From assembly GCA_031270925.1 (NCBI GenBank), contig JAISWY010000060.1, positions 1 through 5,387 of the forward strand: a stretch of 5,387 nucleotides of DNA. Direction: 5' to 3'. The notes under the pieces are model-generated. The model made no database searches. It worked only from the letters and a program-made list of their open reading frames with translations, and was not told where the DNA came from. The DNA comes from Candidatus Symbiothrix sp. (lineage in GTDB: Bacteria; Bacteroidota; Bacteroidia; Bacteroidales; Azobacteroidaceae). A program made the translations under genes and the position numbers. Shown here one piece after another: positions 4,138 through 5,387 of the stretch. Positions within the stretch are counted from its first letter, which is position 1. Every line of letters begins with the position of its first letter.

Positions 4138-5304
4138 ATGAGCGATCAACGGTATATGCAGCGCGGTGTTTCCGCCTCGAAAGAAGATGTCCACAATGCC
4201 ATCAAAAATATCGACAAAGGTATTTTTCCCAAGGCTTTTTGTAAAATTATTCCTGATATATTGGGAGGCGATCCTGCTTATTGTAATATCATGCACGCCG
4301 ACGGCGCCGGCACCAAATCGTCCTTAGCCTATCTGTATTGGCGAGAAACCGGTGATTTGTCGGTCTGGAAAAGCATCGCACAAGATGCCTTGATAATGAA
4401 TATCGACGATTTGCTCTGCGTGGGCGCCACCGACAATATCCTTTTATCCTCCACTATCGGACGGAACAAGCATTTGATACCCGGCGAAGTGATTTCTGCT
4501 ATCATTCAGGGAACCAACGAATTATGCGAAGAATTGAGCCGTTTGGGTGTACATATTTATCCCACCGGAGGCGAAACGGCCGATGTAGGCGATTTGGTAC
4601 GAACCATCATCGTCGATAGCACGGTTGCCTGTCGTATGAAACGCTCGGATGTAATCGACAACGCCAACATCCGGGCCGGCGACGTAATAGTCGGATTAAG
4701 TTCCTTTGGAAAAGCCGCTTACGAAGAAAAATACAATGGAGGAATGGGCAGCAACGGCCTCACATCGGCTCGCCACGATGTTTTCGCACATTATTTGGCC
4801 GAGCAATATCCCGAAAGTTACGACCCGCAAACACCGCCGGAACTAATCTACTCAGGCTCTAAAAAATTGACCGACCGGATTGCCGGTTCGGATATTGACG
4901 CCGGTCAATTAGTTCTCTCGCCCACAAGAACTTACGCTCCGGTCATCAAACAAATATTGGATGTTTTACGGCCGCAAATTCACGGAATGGTACACGTTTC
5001 GGGCGGCGCACAAACCAAAATTCTGCATTTTGTTGATAATCTGAAAATTACCAAAAACAACCTATTCTCTATTCCGCCGCTATTCCGTTTGATTCAGGAA
5101 GAATCCGGCACTGATTGGCAGGAAATGTATAAGGTGTTCAATATGGGGCATCGCATGGAAATTTACCTTCCCGAAGAATACGCCGCCGAAATCATCGCCA
5201 TATCAAAATCCTTTGAAATTGATGCGCAGATTGTCGGTTTTACGGAAAAATCCGAACGAAAACAATTGGTAATCGAGAGCGAAAACGGACGCTTTATTTA
5301 TTGA
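4138..5304 (+). CDS. purM: Phosphoribosylformylglycinamidine cyclo-ligase (AIR synthase), long Bacteroidetes form
   Basis: PurM closes the imidazole ring of formylglycinamidine ribonucleotide with ATP to give aminoimidazole ribonucleotide, the fifth step of purine synthesis, in the cytoplasm. The 388-residue protein shows the PurM-type motifs in order: DGAGTK (55-60), DALIMNIDDLLCVGA (83-97), PTGGETADVGD (142-152), AGDVIVGLSSFG (180-191), GSNGLTSARH (204-213) and HVSGGAQTKIL (286-296). It is longer than the roughly 345 residues of the E. coli enzyme. It begins with MSDQRYMQRGVSASKEDV, characteristic of the Bacteroidetes form. The frame can be extended to a TTG at 4117, but that codon is part of the -7 promoter box, so ATG 4138 is the start. 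No Shine-Dalgarno sequence is seen. In some Bacteroidetes purM is followed by prfA and pyrF (recalled, not visible here). Paralogues annotated only as AIR synthase related exist, but the full motif set supports the enzyme. Confidence 0.93.
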   Translation: MSDQRYMQRGVSASKEDVHNAIKNIDKGIFPKAFCKIIPDILGGDPAYCNIMHADGAGTKSSLAYLYWRETGDLSVWKSIAQDALIMNIDDLLCVGATDNILLSSTIGRNKHLIPGEVISAIIQGTNELCEELSRLGVHIYPTGGETADVGDLVRTIIVDSTVACRMKRSDVIDNANIRAGDVIVGLSSFGKAAYEEKYNGGMGSNGLTSARHDVFAHYLAEQYPESYDPQTPPELIYSGSKKLTDRIAGSDIDAGQLVLSPTRTYAPVIKQILDVLRPQIHGMVHVSGGAQTKILHFVDNLKITKNNLFSIPPLFRLIQEESGTDWQEMYKVFNMGHRMEIYLPEEYAAEIIAISKSFEIDAQIVGFTEKSERKQLVIESENGRFIY

Positions 5305-5335
5305 TTTGGGAACTATATAGTGTTTGTCCGAAAAC

Positions 5336-5369
5336 TGTTATATCAACTGAAAAATATTGCAATATAACA
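5336..5369. repeat. Weak A/T-rich inverted repeat after purM
   Basis: TGTTATAT (5336-5343) is complementary to ATATAACA (5362-5369) with an 18-base spacer. The arms are A/T-rich and the following bases (GTTTTAAAAA) give only a short T-run, so terminator function is doubtful. The remaining bases to the window end show no gene or clear promoter. Confidence 0.35.
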
Positions 5370-5387
5370 AGTTTTAAAAACCTGTTA

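Overview
The window looks like a piece of a Bacteroidota (Bacteroidetes, probably Bacteroidales-like) chromosome. Three things point there. Promoter-like sites match the Bacteroidetes -7 consensus TAnnTTTG, once with a TTTG -33 box at the usual spacing. Start codons lack Shine-Dalgarno sequences and have A-rich leaders. The two best-recognised genes, a DUF2851 family protein and the long form of AIR synthase (PurM), have the shape and motifs typical of that phylum. All convincing genes are on the + strand.

Layout. Bases 1-122 may hold the tail of a truncated upstream gene; a 20-base palindrome (ATTCCC-N8-GGGAAT) lies in that frame. Bases 125-382 encode a small exported protein with a signal peptide and a C-terminal hydrophobic segment plus basic tail. 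Bases 383-1068 have no intact gene. They hold a 27-bp repeat, several unrelated palindromes, a short decayed reading frame and, at the end, a promoter with a duplicated operator-like motif. Bases 1069-2412 encode an AAA+ ATPase of the AAA_14/DUF4143 type with a PD-(D/E)XK-like C-terminal core. Bases 2413-2813 have no gene. They contain an orphan -7 promoter motif, a 176-bp MITE-like element packed with hairpins, and the leader of the next gene. Bases 2814-4100 encode DUF2851, and 4138-5304 encode PurM, whose promoter lies in the 3' end and just downstream of the DUF2851 gene. The last 83 bases hold no gene, only a weak inverted repeat.

How it fits together. The right part (DUF2851, purM) looks like conserved core chromosome; PurM makes aminoimidazole ribonucleotide in purine synthesis. 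The left part looks like accessory DNA. The 27-bp sequence occurs three times: once at 421-447, once in the same orientation at 2475-2501 and once inverted at 2624-2650. The last two form the ends of the MITE-like element. The first and last bracket the ATPase gene as near-perfect inverted repeats with an ATT on each outer side. The ATPase may therefore have arrived as cargo between such ends, or two related small elements may have landed on either side of it. No transposase, tRNA, rRNA or CRISPR array is visible.
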